Below, in pieces: positions 13,909-25,451 of a DNA stretch of 64,000 nt. This stretch comes from Ferriphaselus sp. R-1 (lineage in GTDB: Bacteria > Pseudomonadota > Gammaproteobacteria > Burkholderiales > Gallionellaceae). The number at the start of each line of letters is the position of its first letter. Position 1 is the first letter of the stretch. Position numbers and translations under genes: made by a program. Under the pieces are notes generated by a model that worked only from the letters and a program-made list of their open reading frames with translations, did not search any database and had not been told where the DNA came from. Location of the stretch: positions 82,157 to 146,156 of the forward strand of contig NZ_JQKP01000007.1 in NCBI RefSeq assembly GCF_000746095.1, in the 5' to 3' direction.

Positions 13909-13937
13909 AAAAGCCCCAGTCTTTTGGCGACTGAGGC
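13906..13937 (-). terminator. Intrinsic terminator for the minus-strand gene at 14040-14645
   Basis: On the minus strand GCCTCAGTC pairs with GACTGGGGC (one mismatch) around gccaaaa, followed by TTTTTTA (complement of 13906-13912). It lies between convergent genes and directly abuts the stop codon of the BECR-like gene. Confidence 0.65.
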
Positions 13938-14039
13938 GCTGCCACGTACCAAAGCCTTAGGCAAAGGAACTGTGCGAATATATTAAAAAATCACCCAGAA
14001 GTAAACATTTTGTTTAAGCGCGCTTTACCCCACTTTCCT

Positions 14040-14645
14040 TCAGTTTTCGCCAAAAACCTTCAGTAACGCCATTTGCGCGGTTTTATAGACCCTTTCTGCG
14101 GAAGCGGTGTTTTCACGCGTGAAAGTGGTTTTTCCTTGGTCCTCATGTAGCCACGCCTCTAATTTGGGGTCGATTTTTGGGGGATCGGTTTCGGGCACTT
14201 CCGGCTCTGGGGTGCATAGCCACCGGCCTAGCACGAGGTGTTCGCTGAGCAGACGTTCCATTACATGCTGCGGGGTGGCACCCAGGGCGGAGGCGATTTC
14301 TTCCAGGCGCAGGCGAGTGGCATCGGTCAACGTGACAGCGTTACCACTGAGGGATTCGACGTGCTCGTAGTGGTCTGGATCGGCCAGGGTAAAGCCGAAG
14401 TGCGCCCATTCGTCGCCGACAAATTCGTACTCAGCACATAACTCCTCATCGTTCGGATCGAACGCGCCACCTTCCTCCGGGATAAATTTGGTGGTGACCA
14501 TAAAATTGGTCAGCCTGTTCACGTCCGGTGACTCGCTGAAATCCTCCTGATAATAGACTGGCAATGTACTGACCACCTGGACGCGCACGCCGGGCACCAG
14601 GCCGCACTCGTACACCTTGCCGACTTGAGGGAGGATTGGTTTCAT
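14040..14645 (-). CDS. Hypothetical protein of the tRNA-Phe element (201 aa)
   Basis: Encodes 201 aa starting MKPILPQVGKVYECGLVPG. The central part is acidic (FIPEEGGAFDPNDEELCAEY). A helical segment LRLEEIASALGATPQHVMERL near residues 110-135 has the look of a ribbon-helix-helix or helix-turn-helix arm. The end is charged and proline-rich. The start is chosen at 14643-14645 because GGAG lies five bases upstream; the adjacent ATG at 14648 is the alternative. It is divergent from the replication gene, whose reading frame overlaps its first codons, so it may regulate replication. A terminator follows its stop. Function unknown. Confidence 0.6.
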   Translation of the reverse strand: MKPILPQVGKVYECGLVPGVRVQVVSTLPVYYQEDFSESPDVNRLTNFMVTTKFIPEEGGAFDPNDEELCAEYEFVGDEWAHFGFTLADPDHYEHVESLSGNAVTLTDATRLRLEEIASALGATPQHVMERLLSEHLVLGRWLCTPEPEVPETDPPKIDPKLEAWLHEDQGKTTFTRENTASAERVYKTAQMALLKVFGEN

Positions 14646-15983
14646 CATGGCTCCAGATTGGAAGTAAGTGGTGCACAGCTTAAGCAACTGCGCAAACGGT
14701 TTCAGAAAATAGAGGCTGCTGCGATTAAAACCGGCTTCGTCCATAAGCGTGCCGGTATGTACGCCTCAGATGAAACCGTAAAGCGCCGCCAACAACAGAA
14801 GCGCAAAAACGCGAAGCTGATGGAAAACCTCGAAGCCGTCCACGACCTGACCGGCGAGGTCTGCACCCTTGCGGAGTTGGCCGCAACCAACACCAGCAAT
14901 CCGGCCATTCGCCGCACTGAATTGATGACCCGCGTGCGCGGCCTAGAGGAATTTTCCGGGCAGCTTGGATTCGTTGGCTTGTTCCTCACTTTGACCACAC
15001 CCAGCCGGATGCACGCCCGCCATTCCGGCGATGGTTCCGCCAACCTGAAATACGATGACACCAGCCCGAATAAGGCGCACCGATACCTCTGCAAAAAGGT
15101 GTGGGCACCTGTCATGGCGAAGCTACAACGTGAAGGCGTGGATTACTTCGGCATTCGCGTAGTCGAGCCACACCACGACGGCACACCGCACTGGCACATG
15201 CTGGTGTTCGTCAAGCCAGAACATCAAGACAACTTGACCGCCATTCTCCGCGACTACACCCTGCGCGACAGCCCGGACGAACCCGGCGCCCAGGAACGCC
15301 GCCTTACCGTGAAGGCCATAGACCCGGCCAAGGGCAGCGCCACCGGCTACGTTGCCAAATACATCTCCAAGAACATCGACGGCCATGCCGTGGGCGATGA
15401 CTACGAAGCCGACACCCCCACTGACAGCCGAGCAACGGCGGAGCGTGTCGAAGCCTGGGCAAGTCTCTGGAGAATCCGCCAGTTTCAATTCTTCGGCGCT
15501 CCACCCGTTACCCCCTACCGCGAGTTGCGCCGCCTTCAGGCCGTGCCGGAATCCTGGCAAAGCGTCCTGGGCGAAGCCTGGAAAGCCGCCGACGAGGGGG
15601 ACTTCTGCGCATACACCCGCCTGCACCGCGCTGGCTTGATCCTCAAACCTCTCTGGGAAGAGCGAGAAAGCGCCACCTACTACGGCGAAGTAAACAAGCG
15701 CGTGCGCGGCGTGATTGTCAACGGCGAGGTTCGTATCACCACCCGCGAGGGTGAATGGATTGTGCGCGAGAAAGAAAGCGCACGGCAAGACCGTTTTTCC
15801 GCCCCTTGGACTCGTGTAAATAACTCTACGCACAAGGTTTCAAAGGGTCTGGAGTGTGAACAGGCACTAACTTCAAGCAGTGAAGGAAATGAAATCGGGG
15901 GAAATCGGGAAGGGAAAGAAGTCAAGCACCGTGAATCGCCAGAATCCGGCGCTCGACCAGCCCAAAATTGGAGGCCGGAATGA
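14625..15983 (+). CDS. Phage GpA-like HUH replication endonuclease, N-terminally truncated
   Basis: A 452-aa open frame related to P2-type gene A replication initiators (Phage_GPA). Diagnostic blocks are NPAIRRTELMTRVRG, FLTLTTPSRMHA, KAHRYLCKKVWAPVMAKLQR, the HUH metal motif in PHWHMLVFV (about residue 190), and YVAKYISKN with two tyrosines for nicking and covalent attachment. P2 GpA is about 760 aa, so an N-terminal part is missing. The 5' end overlaps the divergent gene. No ATG with a ribosome binding site exists near the start; the candidates are TTG at 14625 or ATG at 14757. It presumably initiates rolling-circle replication of the excised element. Start is uncertain; family is confident. 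Confidence 0.8.
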   Translation: MREDWFHHGSRLEVSGAQLKQLRKRFQKIEAAAIKTGFVHKRAGMYASDETVKRRQQQKRKNAKLMENLEAVHDLTGEVCTLAELAATNTSNPAIRRTELMTRVRGLEEFSGQLGFVGLFLTLTTPSRMHARHSGDGSANLKYDDTSPNKAHRYLCKKVWAPVMAKLQREGVDYFGIRVVEPHHDGTPHWHMLVFVKPEHQDNLTAILRDYTLRDSPDEPGAQERRLTVKAIDPAKGSATGYVAKYISKNIDGHAVGDDYEADTPTDSRATAERVEAWASLWRIRQFQFFGAPPVTPYRELRRLQAVPESWQSVLGEAWKAADEGDFCAYTRLHRAGLILKPLWEERESATYYGEVNKRVRGVIVNGEVRITTREGEWIVREKESARQDRFSAPWTRVNNSTHKVSKGLECEQALTSSSEGNEIGGNREGKEVKHRESPESGARPAQNWRPE

Positions 15984-16105
15984 AGAATAGCACCACACAC
16001 AAGACGCGCAAGAACAATCGTCCGAACCAACCCAGCCAGAAAACGCAATGGGCTTACGCCTCAAAGCCAAACAGGCGGCACACCGGACAAAGCGCGGAAT
16101 TGTGA
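15980..16105 (+). CDS. Small basic ORF coupled to the replication gene (41 aa)
   Basis: An ATG at 15980-15982 overlaps the TGA of the replication gene (ATGA), with GGAGG five bases upstream. It encodes 41 aa, MKNSTTHKTRKNNRPNQPSQ onward, ending GQSAEL. It is very rich in Lys, Arg, Asn and Gln, has no hydrophobic core, and is probably disordered or nucleic-acid binding. It ends nine bases before the DUF4224 gene. The coupling and ribosome binding site argue that it is translated, but no family is recognised. Confidence 0.5.
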   Translation: MKNSTTHKTRKNNRPNQPSQKTQWAYASKPNRRHTGQSAEL

Positions 16106-16113
16106 GGTAAGCG

Positions 16114-16332
16114 ATGAAATTCCTATCCCAAGCAGAGCTTGCCGAATTGACTGAGCGCAAGACCAAGGCCAGGCAAATCGCTTGGCTCAAATTGAACGGG
16201 TACAAGTTCGCCATCGGCGCGAATGGAAGTCCAAAAGTGTTGCTGGAGCACGCCCAAGCAAAGCTGGGCGGATTCAACCAGGCCATTCCAAAAATGTCCG
16301 CCAACATTGAGCCAAACTGGTCGGCAGTTTAA
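16114..16332 (+). CDS. DUF4224-domain small protein
   Basis: A 72-aa protein. Its first 50 residues match DUF4224: FLSQAELAELTERKTKARQI is followed by AWLKLNGYKFAIGANGSPKV. These proteins occur just upstream of tyrosine integrases in phages and islands and are suspected DNA-binding or excision-control factors; no biochemical role is established here. GAGGTAA precedes the ATG. The gene ends ten bases before the integrase start, so the two are one transcript with the replication gene upstream. An excisionase-like role is an inference from position. Confidence 0.8.
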   Translation: MKFLSQAELAELTERKTKARQIAWLKLNGYKFAIGANGSPKVLLEHAQAKLGGFNQAIPKMSANIEPNWSAV

Positions 16333-16342
16333 GAGAGTCATC

Positions 16343-17353
16343 ATGGGAAGAAAAAGAACAACAAACCACAATCTCCCGCCACGGATGCACCTCAAGGGGA
16401 AGATGTATTACCACGTCTCCACCGACAGCCCGCGCAAGTGGACAAAGCTGGCAGACGATCTAGGCTTAGCCAAACGGCTGTGGGCTGAAATCGAAAGCGA
16501 GCAGCCCGATCCGAATGACTGCACGTTTTCCGGGATCGTAGCCCGTTACAAAAAACAGGTGTTACCCAGCAAGGCACCACGCACCCAGCTCGACAATGAA
16601 AAGGAGCTGGAAAGGCTAGTGGCCGTGTTTGGCGGCATGCCTATCGAGACCATCAAGCCCCACCATATCAAGCGCTATCTGGAAGAGCGCGGAAAGACCG
16701 CTAAAGTACGAGCGAACCGGGAGCGCGCTCTTTTCAGCCATGTATTCAACTTCGCCAGGGAGTGCGGCTATACCGATGCCACCAATCCGTGCATGGGCGT
16801 AAAGGGACACAGGGAAGCCGGGCGGGATCGTTACATCGAGGATGCCGAATTCCTTGCCGTATGGAATAAAGCAGATGCCGCCGTACAGGATGCGATGGAC
16901 TTGGCACACCTGACCGGCCAGCGCCCCGCCGACTTGCTCAAGATGAATCGAAGCGACATCCGCGAAGGGACACTGTGCCTAGCACAGAACAAAACAGGAA
17001 AGAAGCTGCGCATCGAAGTGGAAGGAGAGTTGCTAGCACTGCTGGAGCGCATACAGAGCCGCGAAGGTTACGGCCTCGCCGTAGATGCTTTGCTGCAAGA
17101 TGGGAACGGCCAGCGCCTATCCTACGGCGCTTTGCGCTCTCGCTTCGACAAGGCCAGGATAGCGGCGAAAGTCAGCTTCCAGTTTCGGGACATCCGCGCC
17201 AAAACAGCGACAGATACCGAAGACCTAGCACACGCCCAACGGCTGTTAGGGCATCGCAATCGAGCCATGACTGAGCACTACACTCGGAACCGGAAAGGGG
17301 ATAAAGTGCGCCCACTGGCCGGAAGAATTGTAGAAACGGAAAAAGAGTTGTAG
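16343..17353 (+). CDS. int: Tyrosine-type site-specific integrase
   Basis: A 336-aa tyrosine recombinase that catalyses integration and excision at tRNA-Phe. The N-terminal arm-binding part (MGRKRTTNHNLPPRMHLKGK) is followed by a SAM-like core-binding domain (about 70-165). The catalytic domain has LTGQRPADLLKM with the first Arg, a Lys in NKTGKKLRI, the second box FRDIRAKTATD (a variant of the HxxR box with Arg in place of His), and LGHRNRAMTEHYTRN with the nucleophile Tyr. The start at 16343 replaces a longer frame that overlaps the DUF4224 gene. It ends 40 bases from the tRNA-Phe 3' end, the usual place for an integrase of a tRNA-targeting element. Confidence 0.93.
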   Translation: MGRKRTTNHNLPPRMHLKGKMYYHVSTDSPRKWTKLADDLGLAKRLWAEIESEQPDPNDCTFSGIVARYKKQVLPSKAPRTQLDNEKELERLVAVFGGMPIETIKPHHIKRYLEERGKTAKVRANRERALFSHVFNFARECGYTDATNPCMGVKGHREAGRDRYIEDAEFLAVWNKADAAVQDAMDLAHLTGQRPADLLKMNRSDIREGTLCLAQNKTGKKLRIEVEGELLALLERIQSREGYGLAVDALLQDGNGQRLSYGALRSRFDKARIAAKVSFQFRDIRAKTATDTEDLAHAQRLLGHRNRAMTEHYTRNRKGDKVRPLAGRIVETEKEL

Positions 17354-17361
17354 AAATGAAG

Positions 17362-17385
17362 AAGGCTTGCACTGACGCAAGCCTT
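17362..17385. terminator. Hairpin between integrase and tRNA-Phe
   Basis: Perfect 9-bp arms aaggcttgc (17362-17370) and gcaagcctt (17377-17385) with a six-base loop. It is followed by a weak T-containing tail on the plus strand and by CTTCATTTC on the minus strand, so it probably terminates the integrase and also the tRNA transcript from the other side. Confidence 0.6.
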
Positions 17386-17392
17386 TGTATTC

Positions 17393-17438
17393 TTGGTGGC
17401 TCGGGGCGGAATCGAACCACCGACACGCGGATTTTCAA
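17393..17438. repeat. Attachment-site copy inside the intact tRNA-Phe
   Basis: The 46-bp partner of 12465-12510. Integration here regenerated an intact tRNA by supplying its 3' half from the element. Confidence 0.92.
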
Positions 17439-17469
17439 TCCGCTGCTCTACCAACTGAGCTACCGAGCC
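17394..17469 (-). tRNA. tRNA-Phe (anticodon GAA)
   Basis: Read on the minus strand, the 76-base gene folds as a full cloverleaf. The acceptor stem is GGCTCGG/CCGAGCC, the D-arm is AGCTCAGTTGGTAGAGC, the anticodon stem is GCGGA/TCCGC with loop TTGAAAA (anticodon GAA), and the T-arm contains GGTTCGATTCC. CCA is encoded. Its 3' half is the attachment site of the adjacent element; the 5' half belongs to the host chromosome. Confidence 0.96.
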
Positions 17470-17609
17470 ATTTTCTACTTCACCGGAGCGTGTCCGGCTT
17501 GGCGAAGGCGCGCATTATACCGTAATTCGCTTTTTACGCCAGCCCGATGTTTCATTATCGAATGGCCTGCAAACTGGCCGTTTGACGCGCGGTTCCGGCG
17601 CCGCTCCGA

Positions 17610-18059
17610 TCAATGCACGTCCACCAGTTCCACGTCGAACAGCAGCGTCGCGTTCGGCGGAATCACGCCGCCCGCACCGTGGTCGCCGTAGCCCAGAGCG
17701 GGTGGGATCGCCAGCCTGCGCTGACCGCCGACCTTCATGCCCTCCACGCCCTGCTCCCAGCCCTTGATGACCTGCCCGCTTCCCAACGGGAATTCGAAGG
17801 CGCCGCCATGGTCAGCCGAGCTGTCAAACTTCGCGCCCTTGTGCTCTGGCGCGGCCTCGTCGTAGAGCCAGCCGGTGTAGTTCACCAGCACCTTGTGGCC
17901 GGACGCGGCGAGCTTGCCCTCGCCGGTCTTCAGTTCGGTAACGACAAGCTGCGTCACGCTGGAGGACGGCACCGGCGGCAACTTGGGCTTGGTGACGGTG
18001 GTGTAGATCAGACCGATGCCGGCCAGCACCACGGCGAACGGGAGAAGGAAACTCTTCAT
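17610..18059 (-). CDS. FKBP-type peptidyl-prolyl isomerase, membrane-anchored
   Basis: A 149-aa protein with an N-terminal hydrophobic signal or anchor (MKSFLLPFAVVLAGIGLIY) and one FKBP domain (about residues 45-148). The family core is plain: [70 protein letters not shown] and FDVEL. It catalyses proline cis-trans isomerisation during protein folding, probably in the periplasm. The start at 18057-18059 is chosen because it begins the signal sequence and has GAGG six bases upstream. The neighbouring gene encodes two more FKBP domains with very similar sequence, indicating local duplication. Confidence 0.9.
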   Translation of the reverse strand: MKSFLLPFAVVLAGIGLIYTTVTKPKLPPVPSSSVTQLVVTELKTGEGKLAASGHKVLVNYTGWLYDEAAPEHKGAKFDSSADHGGAFEFPLGSGQVIKGWEQGVEGMKVGGQRRLAIPPALGYGDHGAGGVIPPNATLLFDVELVDVH

Positions 18060-18161
18060 GACATACCTCGGAAAAGAAACAGGGGAAAGGTGCAAGCGTA
18101 GCCTGTGCGGCGGGCACGACACCGGACGGTGCGTGCCCTAAAGCATCGGGCGAGGCCGGGA

Positions 18162-18848
18162 TCAGTCCAGACCCAGCAGCTCCACATCGAACACCAGCGT
18201 GGCGTTCGGCGGGATCACCCCGCCCGCACCGCGACGGCCATAGCCCATCTCCGGCGGGATGATGAGCGTGCGCTGCCCGCCCACCTTCATGCCCTGCACG
18301 CCAATGTCCCAGCCGCTGATGACGTGACCTTGCCCCAGCGGAAAGTCGAACGGCTCGTTGCGGTCGCGCGAGCTGTCGAACTTGGTGCCCTTGTTCTCCG
18401 GCGCGTTCTTATCGAACAGCCAGCCGGTGTAATGCACCGTCACGTGTTGACCTTCCTGCGCCTCAGCACCCTCGCCCACCTGGGTGTCGATGCACTCGGT
18501 GCGGATCACCTTGAGCAGCTTCACCTCGAACACCAGCGTGGCATTCGGCGGGATCACGCCGCCCGCCCCGCGCGGGCCGTAACCCAGCTCCGACGGAATG
18601 ACCAAAGTGCGCTTGCCGCCCTCACGCATCCCCGCCACCCCCTCGTCCCAACCACGAATGACGCGCCCGCCGCCCAGCGGAAAATCAAACGGCTCGTTGC
18701 GATCGAGCGAACTGTCGAACTTCGCGCCCTTGTTGTCAGGCGCAGCCGCGTCGAACAGCCAGCCGGTGTAATGCACGATAACGGTCTGCCCGGCCTGCGC
18801 TTCCGCGCCTTCGCCGAGGGTGGTGTCGGTTTTGATGAGTTCGGTCAT
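18162..18848 (-). CDS. Tandem FKBP protein with two isomerase domains
   Basis: A 228-aa cytoplasmic protein made of two complete FKBP domains in tandem (about residues 5-114 and 118-227). Each repeats the blocks [38 protein letters not shown] or GQRTL, and [18 protein letters not shown]. The two halves are nearly identical in key residues, so this is an internal duplication. Most bacterial FKBPs have one such domain. No signal peptide is present, unlike the adjacent single-domain gene. Both domains keep the aromatic and acidic active-site residues and should be active isomerases. Confidence 0.9.
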   Translation of the reverse strand: MTELIKTDTTLGEGAEAQAGQTVIVHYTGWLFDAAAPDNKGAKFDSSLDRNEPFDFPLGGGRVIRGWDEGVAGMREGGKRTLVIPSELGYGPRGAGGVIPPNATLVFEVKLLKVIRTECIDTQVGEGAEAQEGQHVTVHYTGWLFDKNAPENKGTKFDSSRDRNEPFDFPLGQGHVISGWDIGVQGMKVGGQRTLIIPPEMGYGRRGAGGVIPPNATLVFDVELLGLD

Positions 18849-18872
18849 GCTGATTTCCTATGATTGATTTTC

Positions 18873-18939
18873 GTAGGGTGGGCAAAAGCACAGCGTTGCC
18901 CACCGATTCGTTCCGCGTGGGCACGAGTGCCCACCCTAC
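18873..18939. repeat. REP-like palindromic repeat
   Basis: Perfect 12-bp outer arms gtagggtgggca (18873-18884) and tgcccaccctac (18928-18939) enclose internal copies of the same theme (ttgcccacc at 18895-18903, gtgggcac/gtgcccac at 18917-18934). The clover-like arrangement is typical of dispersed extragenic repeats in proteobacteria that are mobilised by RAYT transposases. Confidence 0.75.
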
Positions 18940-18972
18940 CTGGCTGATTTCCTATAGCAGATATTCGTTGGA

Positions 18973-19656
18973 TTAGTTGGTCGGATTGACTAAGGCAGTA
19001 TATCTTTCTCTTGTCTTGCGGTTGAGCAAGACGGTGGTATTAAATTTACTGGCGCTGTTAACTTCAAAAAGACCGGATGGGTTAAATTGAAAAGAGGAAG
19101 GGCATTTTTTGTGACATCGAAATTCGTATGTGGCATTGAGAACTAGCCAATGCCAAACTGGCGTAAACTCAAACTCTGACTGTTTGAATATTTGCAAATT
19201 CGTTACTCTCTCGCTTCCCCCAATCAACTCAGCAGAGCTGATATCCAATGATTTTCTTGTCATCGGTTTAGGGATATTTGATTCAGCAAAACCAAAAATT
19301 GAAAATTTTTCCGCGCATATCAATTCTGAATCGTCCGCTTGGATACAGGGTTTCTTCAATAAAGAGAAAGTCAGATTTTCATTAAGCTCGAAATGAACTT
19401 CTAACTCCAGTACCTCAGCTCTGCTCGGAATTGAAACTGGGATAAGAGGTATTCCGACTGGCCCTAAGGCGGTAACTCCTTGTAGTGGGGAAAATTGAAA
19501 AAAATCCCGGGAGGAGAAAAAGTCAGAAGCACTCTTTTTGTCCTCATCTATCGGTGCGTAATAGTCGTAGTTTTCATAAGACGCACAGCCGGTTATCACG
19601 AGCAAAAGCAATATTTGCCAGAACAACCAGAATATTCTTGGGGTCGGGATTTTCAT
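18973..19656 (-). CDS. Predicted lipoprotein (227 aa)
   Basis: Encodes 227 aa with a lipoprotein signal peptide: basic start MKIPTPR, hydrophobic FWLFWQILLLLVI and lipobox ITGC ending at about residue 24. The mature part begins with Tyr/Asp-rich sequence (YENYDYYAPIDEDK) and continues as a beta-rich domain. Lower GC than the flanking metH and FKBP genes suggests it may be a recent acquisition. It ends close to the REP-like repeat. No family is recognised. The gene ends 18 bases from metH in the same direction, so part of its expression may follow from metH. Confidence 0.6.
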   Translation of the reverse strand: MKIPTPRIFWLFWQILLLLVITGCASYENYDYYAPIDEDKKSASDFFSSRDFFQFSPLQGVTALGPVGIPLIPVSIPSRAEVLELEVHFELNENLTFSLLKKPCIQADDSELICAEKFSIFGFAESNIPKPMTRKSLDISSAELIGGSERVTNLQIFKQSEFEFTPVWHWLVLNATYEFRCHKKCPSSFQFNPSGLFEVNSASKFNTTVLLNRKTRERYTALVNPTN

Positions 19657-19674
19657 CGAAATGCAATTTTCTCG

Positions 19675-23349
<3,675 letters not shown>

Positions 23350-23502
23350 GGCTGTCGGCTCGAAAAATGAGCGCGGATTTTACCACGCAACCGGCCACTT
23401 ACCGCGCTTCCGCCCCAGCCCGGTCATGCCCGAACCGAGCAAGGCGATGGTTACAAATCGACCCCATAGTGCTCTGCGGGGGGGGGGCGACCCGCATCTT
23501 GC

Positions 23503-23949
23503 CTAGTGCTCGGGACCGGCGGGGGAAGAACTCACCAGCTTGTAGACTATCCCGCAGATCAGCAGGCCGCCCAGCAGCAGGCCGTAGTGCACCGGGTTGA
23601 ACGACTGGGCTGTCGCCGTGGCGCTGGTCATCACCTGCACCGGCTGGATGATCAGCTCGCGTATCACCGAGATCATCGCCACCTCGACGAACACCCGCAC
23701 GTACACGCGCCCGGTCTGCACGTAAGTGATCTCCGCCGAGATCAGCGTGGACAGCGTCCATAGCACGAACAACGAACCCAGCGCATGGAAGAAGCCTTGC
23801 GCCGCGTTGCCACCGTGCCAGGCAGCGAGCGCCGACGAGCCGAAGTCGAGGATCACCATCACGCTGGCCGCCCCCATCGCCACGGCAAGCAATACATGCA
23901 GGAAACGATTGAAGCCGTTCAACCCGGTGAGCAAGCGTTGTTCAAACAT
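23503..23949 (-). CDS. PsiE-family phosphate-starvation-type membrane protein
   Basis: A 148-aa inner-membrane protein with four hydrophobic segments and the signature of the PsiE family, VFVEVAMISVIRELII, in the third part. The E. coli member is induced by phosphate starvation but its activity is unknown. The start at 23947-23949 has GGAGGG four bases before the ATG; an upstream ATG in frame lacks a site. It follows livF on the same strand after 12 bases, so the liv genes and this one may share a transcript, and it precedes metH. Confidence 0.85.
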   Translation of the reverse strand: MFEQRLLTGLNGFNRFLHVLLAVAMGAASVMVILDFGSSALAAWHGGNAAQGFFHALGSLFVLWTLSTLISAEITYVQTGRVYVRVFVEVAMISVIRELIIQPVQVMTSATATAQSFNPVHYGLLLGGLLICGIVYKLVSSSPAGPEH

Positions 23950-23961
23950 AAGTCCCTCCAA

Positions 23962-24675
23962 TCATCCGCCAAGATAGGCACGACGCACTCCATCGCTGCC
24001 AAGTAAGGTAGCCGCTGCGTCGGCCAGCGTGATTTTGCCGCTTTCCAGCACATAGCCGCGTTGCGCGACTTGCAAGGCGAGCTTGGCGTTCTGCTCGACC
24101 AACAGGATAGACACGCCTTGCGCCGCGATCTCACGCACCGTCTCGAAGATCTTGGCGACCATCAGCGGCGCCAGTCCCATGCTGGGCTCGTCCAGCATCA
24201 GCAGCTTGGGGCGCGACATCAGCGCCCGCGCCATCGCCACCAGTTGCTGTTCACCGCCCGACAGCGTTCCCGCCAGCTGCTGGCGACGCTCGGCCAGGCG
24301 CGGAAAGGTGGCGTACATGCGCTCCAGATCGGCGGCGATGTCGGCGGTGTCGCTCCGGGTGTACGCGCCCATGTGCAGATTCTCGGCCACCGTCAGCCGG
24401 GCGAACACGCCGCGCCCTTCCGGCACCAGCGCCAGCCCGTCGCGCACTCGCTGATGCGCCGGGACACGCGCCAGATCGTCGCCCTGATAGTGGATGCTGC
24501 CTTCCGTCGGACGCAGCAGACCGGCCAGCGTCTTCAGCGTGGTGGTCTTGCCCGCGCCGTTGCTGCCGATGAGCGCGACCAGTTCGCCCGCACGCACTTC
24601 CAGGCTGATGCCCTTGAGCGCCTGGATGCCACCGTAGCTGACCTTGAGGTCCTGGACGTGGAGCAACGCGCTCAT
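23962..24675 (-). CDS. livF: Branched-chain amino acid ABC transporter ATP-binding protein LivF
   Basis: A 237-aa ABC ATPase with Walker A GSNGAGKT (about residue 37), signature LSGGEQQ, Walker B LLMLDEP and the family-specific MGLAPLM and EQNAKLAL. LivF subunits energise import of leucine, isoleucine, valine or related solutes together with LivG. It overlaps livG by four bases (ATGA), so the two are translated together. The permease LivH and a periplasmic binding protein are not in this window. Confidence 0.95.
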   Translation of the reverse strand: MSALLHVQDLKVSYGGIQALKGISLEVRAGELVALIGSNGAGKTTTLKTLAGLLRPTEGSIHYQGDDLARVPAHQRVRDGLALVPEGRGVFARLTVAENLHMGAYTRSDTADIAADLERMYATFPRLAERRQQLAGTLSGGEQQLVAMARALMSRPKLLMLDEPSMGLAPLMVAKIFETVREIAAQGVSILLVEQNAKLALQVAQRGYVLESGKITLADAAATLLGSDGVRRAYLGG

Positions 24676-25451
24676 TCCTCGCCTCCGCCCAAATACGCCG
24701 CGATCACGGCGGGGTCAGTACGCACTTCGTCCGGGATGCCTTCGGCGATCTTCTGGCCGTAGTCCAGCACCGCCACACGGTCGCACAGCCCCATGATGAG
24801 TTTCACGTCGTGCTCGATCAGCAGCACGGTCACGCCACTGGCGCGTATGGTCTGCATCAAACCCTTCAGGCTTTCGGTCTCGGTCGCATTCATGCCCGCC
24901 GCCGGCTCGTCCAGCGCCAGCAGTTGCGGCTCGGTCGCCAGGGCGCGGGCGATCTCCAACCGGCGCTGCTCGCCATAGGACAGATGCTTGGCCAGCGTCT
25001 GGTGCGGGCGGTCTATGCCAACGTAGCTCAGCAACTCGCGGGCGCGCTGCACGATGGCGCGCTCCTCGGCGCGCGTCGCGGCATTGCGGCTGAGCGCGCC
25101 CCAGATACCGGAGCGGGTGCGCACGTGGCGACCGACCATGACGTTCTCCAGCGCAGTCATGTTGGCGAACAGGCGGATGTTCTGGAACGTGCGCGCGATG
25201 CCCGCCTCAGCCAGCACATTCGGTTTGCAACGGGCATACGCCTGGCCCGCGAAGGTGAAGCTGCCCTCGTCGAGCTGATACAAGCCGGTGACGACGTTGA
25301 ACAACGTGGTCTTGCCCGCGCCGTTGGGACCGATCAGGCCGTAGATCTCACCGCGCCGGATGTGCAGCGAGACATCGGACAGCGCCGCCAGTCCGCCGAA
25401 GCGCTTGCCCACGCCTTTGAGTTCGAGCAAGGTGTCGGTGACGGTCGTCAT
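24672..25451 (-). CDS. livG: Branched-chain amino acid ABC transporter ATP-binding protein LivG
   Basis: A 259-aa ABC ATPase with Walker A GPNGAGKTTL (about residue 37), ARTFQNIRLFANMTALENVM (typical of LivG), signature LSYGEQRRLEIARAL, and Walker B LLALDEPAAGMN. It pairs with LivF as the heterodimeric motor. It overlaps both livM (upstream, ATGA) and livF (downstream, ATGA), which makes a tightly coupled operon. Confidence 0.96.
   Translation of the reverse strand: MTTVTDTLLELKGVGKRFGGLAALSDVSLHIRRGEIYGLIGPNGAGKTTLFNVVTGLYQLDEGSFTFAGQAYARCKPNVLAEAGIARTFQNIRLFANMTALENVMVGRHVRTRSGIWGALSRNAATRAEERAIVQRARELLSYVGIDRPHQTLAKHLSYGEQRRLEIARALATEPQLLALDEPAAGMNATETESLKGLMQTIRASGVTVLLIEHDVKLIMGLCDRVAVLDYGQKIAEGIPDEVRTDPAVIAAYLGGGEE

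Larger units (their letters stand above)
12465..17438. mobile_element. Integrated satellite-like element in tRNA-Phe (about 4.9 kb)
   Basis: Bounded by perfect 46-bp direct repeats of the tRNA-Phe 3' half. The integrase gene lies next to the intact tRNA, as in classical tRNA-borne islands. In order it contains DUF3800 and BECR-like genes, a divergent hypothetical gene, a GpA-like HUH replication gene, a 41-aa ORF, a DUF4224 gene and a tyrosine integrase. No capsid, tail, packaging or conjugation genes are present. The size and content fit a phage satellite or integrative plasmid rather than a complete prophage. Confidence 0.85.

Noticed and set aside
23470..23500. Run of ten G near psiE and metH
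   Set aside because: A homopolymer that could suggest phase variation, but it lies between genes and outside any reading frame; it may also be a sequencing length ambiguity.
23350..23502. Possible B12 or SAM riboswitch before metH
   Set aside because: No B12 box or SAM-type core could be recognised in the 153-base upstream region.
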